Origin: Rhodanobacteraceae bacterium
GTDB taxonomy: Bacteria; Pseudomonadota; Gammaproteobacteria; Xanthomonadales; Rhodanobacteraceae
DNA length: 10,181 nucleotides
Assembly: GCA_025924775.1 (NCBI GenBank)
Contig: JAICHS010000071.1
Location: 1 to 10,181, forward strand
Reading direction: 5' to 3'
Shown here: piece after piece, positions 1-6,499 of the stretch
How the letters are laid out: each line of letters begins with the position of its first letter
Position numbering within the stretch: position 1 is the stretch's first letter
Program-made: the position numbers and the translations under genes
The notes under the pieces: generated by a model
Told to the model about the DNA's origin: nothing
Database searches by the model: none
What the model saw: the letters and a program-made list of their open reading frames with translations, nothing else

Positions 1-1549
1 AGCCGGCCCCAACAACAACTGGATGGCCCCCGCGGATGCGCACGCGAAGGTCGATGCCCTGTTCGACGGCTGCATGCAGGGGCGCACGCTGTACGTGATT
101 CCCTACTGCATGGGCCCGATCGGTTCGCCGTTGTCGCGTTGCGGCGTCGAGATCACCGATTCCAAATACGTGGTCGCCAACATGCGCATCATGACCCGCA
201 TGGGCACCGCGGCGCTGGCGCGGATCGAACGCGAGGGCAGCTTGGTCAAGGGCCAGCATTCCGTCGGCACGCTCGACCCGGCCAACCGCTGGATCATGCA
301 CTTCCCCAACGAGCTCACGATCAAATCCTACGGTTCAGGCTACGGCGGCAATGCGCTGCTGGGCAAGAAGTGCCACGCCCTGCGCATCGGTTCGTTCCAG
401 GCCCGCGAGGAAGGCTGGCTCGCCGAGCACATGCTGATCGTCGGCATCGAAAACCCGAAACATGAAATCCGTTATGTCGCCGCCGCGTTCCCCTCCGCCT
501 GCGGCAAGACCAACCTGTCGATGCTGATCCCGCCCGAAGGCTACCGCCGCGAAGGCTGGCGCGTGTGGACAGTGGGCGACGACATCTGCTGGATGCGCCC
601 CGGCAAGGACGGTCGCCTGTACGCGATCAACCCCGAGGCCGGCTACTTTGGCGTGGCGCCCGGCACGTCGAAGAAAACCAACCCCAACGCGCTGGCGATG
701 CTGCAGCACGACACCATTTTCACCAACGTCGCGGTCACCGCCGACAACCAGCCGTGGTGGGAGGACCTGGATGACCGCAAACCGGCGAAGGACTGGCAGG
801 GCCGCGACTACGACCCCGCGAACGGTCCGGCGGCGCATCCGAATTCGCGCTTCACCGTGCGCGCCAATCAGTGCCCCAGCTGGTCGCCCGAAGCCGAGAA
901 CGATGCCGGCGTACCGATCGATGCGATCGTGTTCGGCGGCCGCCGCGGTTCAGTGGTGCCGCTGGTATTCGAGGCCCGCGACTGGACGCATGGCGTACTG
1001 ATGGGCGCCTCGATGGCGTCGGAGACCACCGCCGCGGCCACCGACGTCGGCGTGCCGATCCGGCGCGACCCGATGGCGATGAAACCGTTCTGCGGTTACA
1101 ACTACGGCGACTACTTCGCGCACTGGCTGAGCTTCGACCAGGCCGGCGCGAAACTGCCGCGCATCTTCCACGTCAACTGGTTCCGCAAGGGCGCGGACGG
1201 CAAATTCCTGTGGCCGGGTTTCGGCGACAACATGCGCGTCCTTGAGTGGATGCTGAAACGCGTTACCGGCGAAGCCGATGCCCTCGCGACCCCGATCGGC
1301 AACCTGCCACGCGCGGAAGACCTGAACCTCGAAGGCTTGCACCTTTCCGACACTGCGCTGGACGAGCTGTTCCGCGTGGACACCGCCGAGTGGCGCGCCG
1401 AGGAAGCCGCCGTCGGCGAATACCTCGCGCAATACGGCAGCCACCTGCCCGACCAGCTGAAGGCCGAGCACCAGCGCATCGTCGCTGCGCTGAACGCCGC
1501 TTCCGAATCCGCCGCAGCGCCCGCGCGCAAGGCGGCGGCAGCGAGCTGA
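1..1549 (+). CDS. pckG: Phosphoenolpyruvate carboxykinase (GTP), 5'-truncated by window edge
   Basis: Cytosolic enzyme converting oxaloacetate and GTP to PEP, CO2 and GDP, the entry step of gluconeogenesis. The frame is open through the left edge: bases 2-22 encode AGPNNNW, matching the family's 'GPTNNW' stretch, so the Met at 23 is internal and roughly 100 N-terminal residues lie outside. Numbering from that Met: the substrate-side block GRTLYVIPYCMGPIGSP (20-36); the YGG of the PEP/oxaloacetate site (107-109); the P-loop with the hyper-reactive cysteine, FPSACGKTN (156-164, Cys160); the metal/kinase-2 block VGDDI (184-188); the FGGRRG segment (304-309); and HVNWFRKG (383-390). These are hallmarks of the GTP class, not the ATP class of enterobacteria. 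The C-terminus ends in an Ala-rich tail (about the last 18 residues). Stop TGA 1547-1549. Identification is secure; only the start is missing. Confidence 0.97.
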   Translation, partial: AGPNNNWMAPADAHAKVDALFDGCMQGRTLYVIPYCMGPIGSPLSRCGVEITDSKYVVANMRIMTRMGTAALARIEREGSLVKGQHSVGTLDPANRWIMHFPNELTIKSYGSGYGGNALLGKKCHALRIGSFQAREEGWLAEHMLIVGIENPKHEIRYVAAAFPSACGKTNLSMLIPPEGYRREGWRVWTVGDDICWMRPGKDGRLYAINPEAGYFGVAPGTSKKTNPNALAMLQHDTIFTNVAVTADNQPWWEDLDDRKPAKDWQGRDYDPANGPAAHPNSRFTVRANQCPSWSPEAENDAGVPIDAIVFGGRRGSVVPLVFEARDWTHGVLMGASMASETTAAATDVGVPIRRDPMAMKPFCGYNYGDYFAHWLSFDQAGAKLPRIFHVNWFRKGADGKFLWPGFGDNMRVLEWMLKRVTGEADALATPIGNLPRAEDLNLEGLHLSDTALDELFRVDTAEWRAEEAAVGEYLAQYGSHLPDQLKAEHQRIVAALNAASESAAAPARKAAAAS

Positions 1550-1559
1550 CACAAATATC

Positions 1560-1582
1560 CCTTCCCCCGCCCGTGGGGAAGG
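1560..1582. terminator. Hairpin after pckG, possible terminator or repeat
   Basis: Perfect 8-bp inverted repeat CCTTCCCC (1560-1567) / GGGGAAGG (1575-1582) with a 7-nt loop, starting 10 nt after the pckG stop codon. No T-tract follows, so intrinsic termination is not assured. The location between convergent genes fits a bidirectional transcript end, but a copy of a dispersed intergenic repeat is equally possible. Confidence 0.45.
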
Positions 1583-1650
1583 AGCCGCCGGCGAATGGGG
1601 CGGGCAATACCCGCACCCGATGCATGCCTCAGGTCGGCAATCAGTGTTCC

Positions 1651-1699
1651 TCGTCATTCCGGGCCGCCCGCAAACAGCGCAGGCGCCCCGGAATGACGA
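1651..1699. repeat. Inverted repeat, 'CGTCATTCCGG' type intergenic element
   Basis: Thirteen-bp perfect inverted repeat TCGTCATTCCGGG (1651-1663) / CCCGGAATGACGA (1687-1699). After one C-C mismatch the stem continues with CGCC (1665-1668) / GGCG (1682-1685), leaving a 13-nt loop. CAAATTTTCC follows, giving a short T-run on the + strand. The outer sequence resembles the dispersed CGTCATTCC...GGAATGACG elements I recall from many proteobacterial intergenic regions (recollection, not searched). It lies between the convergent pckG and maiA and could also act as a transcription terminator for either. Confidence 0.6.
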
Positions 1700-1826
1700 C
1701 AAATTTTCCAACCGCGTGCATACGCCTTGCGGAGATACGACGCTGATCGGGTACCCACAAGGCCGCCCCGGACTTGCCGCCGACGCGCCGGTGGCATTCG
1801 CAACCGGCTCCGTCACGACCCGGTGA

Positions 1827-2501
1827 TCAGCGAAGATCCTCGGGAGGCGCATCCGCCTGCGCCTCCGGCGCGGCACGCTTGAACGCATCGAGCCTGGCGC
1901 AGGCCGCATCAATCCCGGCAAGGGTCGGATAGGGATCCAACGGCACCCCGAAACGGCGGGCGTTGTACACCTGCGGGACCAGGCAACAGTCCGCCAGCGT
2001 AGGCGCGTCGCCCTCGCAGAATTTGCCGGGGTTGTCGCGTGCGGCCAGCACGGCCTCGATCGCGTCGAAACCCAGCTTGATCCAGTGCCGCGACCACGCA
2101 GCCTTCTGCGCATCGCTGATGCCAAGCTCGCGCTGCAGGTACTGCAACACGCGCAGGTTGCCGAGCGGATGGATTTCGCAGGCCACCATTTGCGCCAGCG
2201 CGCGCACGCGCGCGCACGCCAGCGCCGCGCGCGGCAGCAGCCGCGCGGTGCACGGATACGCGTCGTCCAGATATTCGATGATCGCCAGCGATTCGTGCAG
2301 CACCTGGCGCCCGTCCACCAGCGTGGGCACCAGTTGCTGGGGATTCAATTTGCGGTAGTCGTCGTGGTGCTGCTCGCCACCGTCGCGCACCAGGTGCACG
2401 GGTGCAATCGCGTAGTCCATGCCTTTGAGGTTCAGCGCGATGCGCACGCGATACGACGCACTGGACCGCCAATAGCTGTACAAGGTTCTGGGTTGCGCCA
2501 T
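1827..2501 (-). CDS. maiA: Maleylacetoacetate isomerase (zeta-class glutathione S-transferase)
   Basis: Cytosolic glutathione-dependent cis-trans isomerisation of maleylacetoacetate to fumarylacetoacetate, in tyrosine/homogentisate breakdown. The 224-residue product has the usual family length. An N-terminal thioredoxin-fold domain (about 1-85) carries the zeta signature YSYWRSSASYRVRIAL (8-23), the cis-proline motif LVPTL (57-61) and the gamma-glutamyl-binding ES (70-71). The helical domain contains CEIHPLGNLRVLQYL (108-122) and the PTLADCCLVPQVYNARRF segment (167-184). Zeta GSTs classically show Ser-Ser-Cys at the active site; here it is Ser13-Ser14-Ala15, which I recall as common in bacterial members. 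I chose the ATG at 2499-2501 because the family begins a few residues before 'LYSYWRSS'; a start 30 codons upstream (2591) would run into the pgk leader. A modest GGGA lies about 7 nt before the ATG. No hgd or fah partner is visible here. Generic isomerase/GST naming is the fallback. Confidence 0.93.
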   Translation of the reverse strand: MAQPRTLYSYWRSSASYRVRIALNLKGMDYAIAPVHLVRDGGEQHHDDYRKLNPQQLVPTLVDGRQVLHESLAIIEYLDDAYPCTARLLPRAALACARVRALAQMVACEIHPLGNLRVLQYLQRELGISDAQKAAWSRHWIKLGFDAIEAVLAARDNPGKFCEGDAPTLADCCLVPQVYNARRFGVPLDPYPTLAGIDAACARLDAFKRAAPEAQADAPPEDLR

Positions 2502-2536
2502 CGTGAATCCCGGTTCGACTGGAAACCTTGAGCCTA

Positions 2537-2548
2537 GCGCAATTGCGC
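2537..2548. promoter_or_regulatory. 12-bp palindrome in maiA-pgk divergent region
   Basis: GCGCAATTGCGC is a perfect palindrome sitting 35 nt before the maiA start and 63 nt before the pgk start. Symmetry and position suit a dimeric regulator, but no regulator is identifiable from this sequence, and short GC palindromes arise by chance in such DNA. Confidence 0.3.
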
Positions 2549-2571
2549 GAATGCGACGCGCCCCCGACAAT
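2543..2571 (+). promoter_or_regulatory. Weak candidate sigma-70 promoter for pgk
   Basis: TTGCGC (2543-2548, 3 of 6 to TTGACA) and GACAAT (2566-2571, 4 of 6 to TATAAT) are separated by 17 nt and would give a leader of about 34 nt before pgk. The -35 box overlaps the 12-bp palindrome at 2537-2548. This is a pattern match only. Confidence 0.25.
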
Positions 2572-2611
2572 GCGCGATCCCATCCTTTCAATGACTGCTG
2601 GAGCGCACGCC

Positions 2612-3790
2612 ATGGCCTTCATCCGCATGACCGATCTCGACCTTTCCGGCAAGCGCGTGCTGATCCGCGAAGACTTGAACGTGCCGATCCAGGACGGCCG
2701 CATCACTTCAACCCAACGCCTCGACGCCGCCCTGCCGACGATCCGCGCCGCGCGCGATGCGGGCGCCGCCGTGCTGGTGCTGTCGCACCTCGGGCGCCCC
2801 AGGGAAGGCGTATTCGACGCCGCCTTGTCGCTGGCGCCGATCGCGCAGTGGTTGTCGGAGAAGCTGGGCCAGGCCGTGCGCCTGGAACGCGATTACCTGG
2901 GCGGCGTCGCGGTGCGCCCCGGCGAAGTCGCGCTGCTGGAGAACTGCCGCATGAACGTGGGCGAGAAGGCTGACGACGAGGCACTCGCGCGGACGTACGC
3001 GGCGCTGTGCGACGTGTTCGTGATGGATGCCTTCGGCACCGCGCACCGCGCGCAGGCCTCCACGCACGGGGTCGCGCGGTTCGCGCCGGTCGCATGTGCG
3101 GGCCCGTTGCTGGCGGCGGAGCTGGATGCGCTCGGCAAGGCGCTCGACCATCCGGCGCGGCCGCTGCTGGCGATCGTCGCGGGTTCCAAGGTCTCGACCA
3201 AGCTCACGCTGTTGCAGAACCTGGTCGGCCGGGTCGACCAGCTGATCGTGGGCGGGGGCATCGCCAACACCTTCATCGCGGCGACCGGCCACGAGATCGG
3301 CAAATCACTGGCGGAACCCGGCCTGCTGGATGCGGCGCGCCAGGTGCTCGCCAGCGCGCACGCCCGCGGCGCCGATGTGCCGATTCCGATCGATGTGGTG
3401 GTGGCGTCCGCATTCGCCGCCGATGCCCCGGCCACGGTGAAGGCCGTTGATCAGGTCGGCGCGGACGAAATGATCCTCGACATCGGGCCGGCCACCGCGG
3501 CGCGCTACGCCGCGCTGATCGCCAAGGCCGGCACGGTGGTGTGGAACGGACCGGTCGGCGTGTTCGAATTCGACGCATTCGGCCGCGGCACCGAAACCCT
3601 GGCGCACGCAATCGCGGGATCGCCCGCCTTTTCGATCGCCGGTGGCGGCGACACCCTGGCCGCGGTCGACAAGTACGGCATCGCCGACAAGGTTTCCTAC
3701 ATCTCCACCGGCGGCGGCGCCTTCCTGGAGTTTCTGGAAGGCAAGACCTTGCCTGCAGTGGCGGTGCTGGAGTCGCGTGCGCGCGCATGA
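2612..3790 (+). CDS. pgk: Phosphoglycerate kinase
   Basis: Cytosolic transfer of the acyl phosphate of 1,3-bisphosphoglycerate to ADP, giving ATP and 3-phosphoglycerate; the reverse reaction runs in gluconeogenesis. The product is 392 residues, the normal bacterial length. Signatures in order: the substrate loop RxDxNVP, seen here as REDLNVP (19-25); SHLGRP (58-63); FGTAHR (141-146); GSKVSTK at the hinge (191-197); WNGPVGVFE (311-319); the nucleotide loop GGGDT (344-348); and STGGGA (365-370). The start at ATG 2612 is chosen because MAFIRMTDLDL aligns with the usual Pgk N-terminus and GGAG (2600-2603) lies 8 nt upstream; the frame stays open to 2528 but that part is leader. It stands alone: no gap, pyk or fba is adjacent, unlike the glycolytic clusters of many proteobacteria. 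Secure assignment. Confidence 0.98.
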   Translation: MAFIRMTDLDLSGKRVLIREDLNVPIQDGRITSTQRLDAALPTIRAARDAGAAVLVLSHLGRPREGVFDAALSLAPIAQWLSEKLGQAVRLERDYLGGVAVRPGEVALLENCRMNVGEKADDEALARTYAALCDVFVMDAFGTAHRAQASTHGVARFAPVACAGPLLAAELDALGKALDHPARPLLAIVAGSKVSTKLTLLQNLVGRVDQLIVGGGIANTFIAATGHEIGKSLAEPGLLDAARQVLASAHARGADVPIPIDVVVASAFAADAPATVKAVDQVGADEMILDIGPATAARYAALIAKAGTVVWNGPVGVFEFDAFGRGTETLAHAIAGSPAFSIAGGGDTLAAVDKYGIADKVSYISTGGGAFLEFLEGKTLPAVAVLESRARA

Positions 3791-3837
3791 TGACCTACAC
3801 CGCAAAACGTTCGCGCGTATTCACGTGCGTGCGCACA

Positions 3838-3857
3838 CAGGCGATGAACGGCGCCTG
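3838..3857 (+). terminator. Weak hairpin downstream of pgk
   Basis: CAGGCG (3838-3843) and CGCCTG (3852-3857) form a 6-bp stem with an 8-nt loop, 47 nt after the pgk stop, followed by ATTCC without a real T-tract. It may end the pgk message. The remainder of the 173-nt gap to the next gene shows no convincing promoter by eye. Confidence 0.25.
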
Positions 3858-3963
3858 ATTCCATAGCGAAACCTTAACGAACGTTGCCGATTGCCTCCAG
3901 TCTCAGTGACCAAGCGCATGCGGATACACGGCACGCGTGAACAATCACGATGGAGACAACAAT

Positions 3964-4575
3964 ATGCGCAACACTGCAATCGTCCTTGCCATCGCCACGG
4001 CGTTCGTGGCGGCCCCCGGTTTCATTCAGGAAGCTCACGCGCAGGACGCCATGAACACGACCGGCGCCGACAGCGGATTCTTCGTCAACGGCAGCGTGGG
4101 CCACAGCTACTTCGGAAGCGGCCAGAACAAGGGCAGTGACACCGGCTACCAGATCAACGGTGGCTATCGCTGGGCCCTCGCACCCGGTTTCGCACTCGGC
4201 CCTGAGATCGGCTACAACGACCTCGGCAACATCCGCGTGAAGAACGTGTTCAACTCGCAGCCTGTGGTTTCTGACAACAAGGCGTCGCTGCACGGCTGGA
4301 ACGTAGGCGCCAACGCCAAGTACAACTTCACGCCCAACTGGTACGTAGCCGCGCGCACCGGCCTGTACGCCTGGGACGGCGATGGCATGAGCCGCAGCCT
4401 TACGCCGATCAGCACCGGCCGCTCGGGCGACGGCTACTACGGCGGCCTCGGCGTCGGCTACGACTTCAGCCGCAGGTTCGGCGTCGGCATTGGCTACGAC
4501 TACTACCGCGCCAAGAAGCACGACGTGAACCTGTCCACCGGCTTGCTGTCGGCCCAAGCCGAGGTGCGGTTCTGA
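3964..4575 (+). CDS. Small outer-membrane beta-barrel protein with signal peptide
   Basis: Predicted 203-residue OmpA/OmpW-like ('outer membrane beta-barrel', porin-family) protein. Residues 1-26 form a Sec signal peptide with hydrophobic core AIVLAIATAFVAA and likely cleavage at AHA|QD. The mature part shows alternating aromatic/glycine strands typical of an 8-stranded barrel: FFVNGSVGHSYF, YQINGGYRWAL, FALGPEIGYNDL, GWNVGANAKYNF, WYVAARTGLYAW, GYYGGLGVGYDF, RFGVGIGYDYYR. It ends in ...AEVRF, with the terminal Phe expected as the BAM recognition signal. Start ATG 3964 has GGAG (3952-3955) 8 nt upstream; an earlier in-frame ATG (3937) would spoil the signal peptide. It is monocistronic, closed by the hairpin at 4621-4650. 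Ligand or adhesive function cannot be told from sequence. The barrel fold is well supported, the exact family less so. Confidence 0.88.
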   Translation: MRNTAIVLAIATAFVAAPGFIQEAHAQDAMNTTGADSGFFVNGSVGHSYFGSGQNKGSDTGYQINGGYRWALAPGFALGPEIGYNDLGNIRVKNVFNSQPVVSDNKASLHGWNVGANAKYNFTPNWYVAARTGLYAWDGDGMSRSLTPISTGRSGDGYYGGLGVGYDFSRRFGVGIGYDYYRAKKHDVNLSTGLLSAQAEVRF

Positions 4576-4620
4576 CACACGCCGTCGACTGACGGTCCCC
4601 GCCGCCCCGCGCGGCAAGCA

Positions 4621-4650
4621 GAGGCCCTGGTGCGCGAGCGCCAGGGCCTC
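4621..4650. terminator. Strong bidirectional terminator hairpin with GNRA-type loop
   Basis: GAGGCCCTGG (4621-4630) pairs perfectly with CCAGGGCCTC (4641-4650). Inside, a T-G wobble and two GC pairs extend the stem to 13 bp, closed by a GCGA (GNRA) tetraloop at 4634-4637. It lies 45 nt after the stop of the beta-barrel gene and 13 nt after the stop of the convergent lipoprotein gene. There is no T-tract on either side, so it may act as a 3' stabiliser or need Rho. Confidence 0.7.
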
Positions 4651-4663
4651 GCATCATCCAGGT

Positions 4664-4909
4664 TCAGCCGGACGAGCCGGTCGCGGCATCAATCTGAGCG
4701 GCCTGCTTTTTTGCCTGCTCGTTGACGACGTCCTGCACGCGCTTCGCCTTGTTGAGGTCGTGCCCGTAGGCGGCCATGGGCGTGCCGGCCAGCACGTTGG
4801 TGGCGGCGGACGCCGGCGTGGCGGAAGTCGCGGCTGCATCCGGCGACGGGTGCGAAGCGCACGCGGCAAGCGTGGCAGTGGTCAATGCGATGGCGACGAT
4901 GCGTAGCAT
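4664..4909 (-). CDS. Small Ala-rich lipoprotein, function unknown
   Basis: 81-residue predicted lipoprotein. The signal peptide MLRIVAIALTTATLAAC has a lipobox L14-A15-A16-C17; Ala at +2 of the mature cysteine gives no inner-membrane retention signal, so outer-membrane anchoring is expected. Residues 18-45 are a low-complexity Ala/Ser/Thr/Pro tether. The C-terminal part (46-75) is a charged amphipathic helix, with a conserved-looking YGHDLNKAKRVQDVVNEQ (49-66) that could form a short coiled coil. I recall similar small 'AKxVQ' lipoproteins in Xanthomonadales, but no function. ATG 4907-4909 is chosen for the signal peptide; an in-frame TTG at 4945 would add 12 residues, and neither has a clear ribosome site. 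The gene is convergent with the barrel gene and divergent from the SDR. Codon pattern and lipobox make it likely real. Confidence 0.72.
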   Translation of the reverse strand: MLRIVAIALTTATLAACASHPSPDAAATSATPASAATNVLAGTPMAAYGHDLNKAKRVQDVVNEQAKKQAAQIDAATGSSG

Positions 4910-4976
4910 GCGGCGCAGTTTCGCGCTACGGACGACCGCTTGCAATGGAAATTCTGGAGAGCCGCCGCAAACGAAG

Positions 4977-4997
4977 GTGGCGCGAAATACGCGCCGC
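4977..4997. promoter_or_regulatory. Inverted repeat upstream of the lipoprotein and SDR genes
   Basis: GGCGCG (4979-4984) and CGCGCC (4990-4995) are a perfect 6-bp inverted repeat around AAATA, extendable by a T-G and a G-C pair to 4977/4997. It lies in the 172-nt divergent region between the two genes. It may be an operator or a leader hairpin; no regulator can be named. Confidence 0.28.
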
Positions 4998-5081
4998 GTG
5001 GTTGTAGTGAGCGGCGCAGCCGATTTTCCAGTGCTTCCCCAGCTGCGTTAAGCTGCACGGAACGCATCACGGAGTCCGCGC

Positions 5082-5864
5082 GTGAACGCCATCCCCGGAC
5101 GCTGGCGCCTCGATGGCCAGACCTGCCTTGTCACCGGTGCCAGCCGCGGCATCGGTTTGGCCTGTGCGCGTGAACTGGCCGCGCTGGGCGCGCAACCGTT
5201 GCTGGTCGCGCGCGACGCCACGGAGTTGCAAACGGTCTGTGACGAGCTGCGCGAAGACTTCCCGGCTTGCGAGGCCCAGGTGTTTTCGGCCGACGTCAGC
5301 GACGCCGAAGATCGGCTGGCCATCTTCGACTGGATCGCGGACCTCGACGTGCCGCTGTCGCTGTTGGTCAACAACGCCGGCGGCAACATCAAGAAGCCCA
5401 CGCTGGAATGCGAACCGGCGGATCTGGAGGAGGTGTTTCGCCTGAACACCATCGCCGCGTTCGACCTGTGCCGGCTCGCGCACCCGCGCCTTGCGCAACA
5501 CGGCCACGCGGCGATCGTCAACGTGGGCTCGGTTTCCGGCGCCACGCACGTGCGCACCGGCGTCGCCTACGGCATGAGCAAGGCTGCGCTGCACCAGCTG
5601 ACGCGCAACCTGGCCTGCGAGTGGGCCGACGACGGCATCCGCGTCAACGCCGTGGCCCCGTGGTACATCCGCACCCGCCGCACCGACGAGGCGCTGTCCG
5701 ACCCCGACTACCTGGAGGAAGTGCTGGAGCGCACACCGATGGCGCGCATCGGCGAGCCGGAGGAAGTCGCCGCGGCGGTGGCGTTCCTGTGCCTGCCCGC
5801 GGCCAGCTACATCACGGGTCAGGTGCTGGCGGTCGATGGCGGATTCCTCAATTACGGGTTCTGA
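5082..5864 (+). CDS. Tropinone-reductase-like short-chain dehydrogenase/reductase
   Basis: Predicted NAD(P)-dependent oxidoreductase of the classical SDR family, 260 residues. Rossmann cofactor motif TGASRGIG (18-25), with Arg44 (VARD) after the second strand, hinting at NADPH preference; NNAG (97-100); catalytic Ser150, Tyr163 and Lys167 (YGMSK); VAP and the C-terminal PAASYITGQVLAVDGGF (239-255). The blocks GRWRLDGQTCLVTG, LACEWADDGIRVN and TPMARIGEPEEVA resemble plant tropinone reductases and their bacterial homologues more than FabG, but the substrate is unknown and tropinone itself is not implied. The start is GTG 5082 with GGAG (5071-5074) 7 nt upstream. Only 2 nt separate its stop from ogt, so the two are probably co-transcribed. 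Family secure, substrate not. Confidence 0.93.
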   Translation: MNAIPGRWRLDGQTCLVTGASRGIGLACARELAALGAQPLLVARDATELQTVCDELREDFPACEAQVFSADVSDAEDRLAIFDWIADLDVPLSLLVNNAGGNIKKPTLECEPADLEEVFRLNTIAAFDLCRLAHPRLAQHGHAAIVNVGSVSGATHVRTGVAYGMSKAALHQLTRNLACEWADDGIRVNAVAPWYIRTRRTDEALSDPDYLEEVLERTPMARIGEPEEVAAAVAFLCLPAASYITGQVLAVDGGFLNYGF

Positions 5865-5866
5865 CG

Positions 5867-6370
5867 ATGCTGTACTACGCACCCATCGACACGCCGATCG
5901 GCCCGCTGCTGCTGGTCAGCGATGGCGCGGGGCTGGTCGAAATCGGCCTGCCGGAGCGCGGCAGGCTGGTCGGACCGCCGGCCGGCGCAAAGGAAAGCCC
6001 GTCGAAGCTGCACGCGGCGGGGCGCCAGTTCGATGAGTATTTCGCGGGCACGCGGCTGCAGTTCGACCTGCCGCTGCACCCGTCCGGCACGCCCTTCCAG
6101 CTGGAAGTGTGGGGCGCGTTGCTGGCCATTCCCTACGGCGAAACGGTCAGCTACGCCGACATCGCGCGCCGCATCCGGCGCCCGCGCGCCGTGCGCGCCG
6201 TGGGGGCCGCCAACGGCGCCAACCCGCTCGCGATCATCGTGCCCTGCCACCGCGTGATCGGCAGCCACGGCGACCTGGTGGGTTACGGCGGCGGCCTGCC
6301 GACCAAACGCTGGTTGCTGGCGCACGAACGCCGGCATGCGCCAGTGCCGTCACTCACTTTGACGGCGTAG
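5867..6370 (+). CDS. ogt: Methylated-DNA--[protein]-cysteine S-methyltransferase
   Basis: Suicide DNA repair enzyme that moves the alkyl group from O6-methylguanine (and O4-methylthymine) onto its own cysteine. The product is 167 residues, the length of stand-alone Ogt rather than the Ada fusion. A poorly conserved N-terminal RNase H-like domain (MLYYAPIDTPIGPLLLVSDG onwards) is followed by the catalytic domain: TPFQLEVWGALLAIPYGETVSYADIA (75-100), the helix-turn-helix with arginine finger RAVRAVGAANGANP (107-120, Arg110), the active-site IIVPCHRV with Cys127, and GDLVGYGGGLPTKRWLL (135-151). The ATG follows the SDR stop by 2 nt, so translation is probably coupled. The C-terminal tail after the catalytic domain is short (RRHAPVPSLTLTA). 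No ada/AlkA homologue is nearby, so adaptive-response control is not indicated. Secure. Confidence 0.96.
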   Translation: MLYYAPIDTPIGPLLLVSDGAGLVEIGLPERGRLVGPPAGAKESPSKLHAAGRQFDEYFAGTRLQFDLPLHPSGTPFQLEVWGALLAIPYGETVSYADIARRIRRPRAVRAVGAANGANPLAIIVPCHRVIGSHGDLVGYGGGLPTKRWLLAHERRHAPVPSLTLTA

Positions 6371-6391
6371 GGCGCGAGCCGCAGCACAGGA

Positions 6392-6474
6392 AAACCGGGG
6401 TCAGAGTGCCCTTTCGAGCAGCCAACCGAAGACCGCTGGGTCCACCACACGAAAGTGCACTCTGACCCCGGTTT
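6392..6474. repeat. REP/MITE-like 83-bp inverted-repeat element
   Basis: AAACCGGGGTCAGAGTGC...(6392-6416) and its reverse complement (6450-6474) form 25-bp arms with one mismatch (C6410 opposite T6456), around a 33-nt centre. A tandem 12-bp repeat GACCCCGGTTTC (6464-6475 and 6476-6487) extends the right arm. The GGGGTCAGAGTGC / GCACTCTGACCCC ends match, as I remember them, the ends of intergenic repeats in Xanthomonadales associated with RAYT (IS200-like) transposases; no transposase is present here, so it would be a non-autonomous copy. It fills the gap between convergent ogt and the DUF4124 gene, and its folded RNA may also end transcription from both sides. Confidence 0.75.
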
Positions 6475-6499
6475 CGACCCCGGTTTCGCTTCCGGCCGG

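Noticed and set aside
1803..1824. ACCGG...CCGGT inverted repeat just after the maiA stop
   Set aside because: Only 5 bp with a 12-nt loop and no T-tract; expected by chance in this base composition.
950..2125. Long minus-strand open frame (391 codons) across the end of pckG and into maiA
   Set aside because: It runs antisense through clearly conserved pckG codons and overlaps maiA out of frame; its Arg/Ala-rich product is typical of a GC-rich shadow frame.
3790..3858. 22-residue frame whose ATG overlaps the pgk stop (ATGA)
   Set aside because: Product MTYTAKRSRVFTCVRTQAMNGA has no signal, motif or family; ATGA overlaps are common by chance at TGA stops preceded by AT-containing codons.
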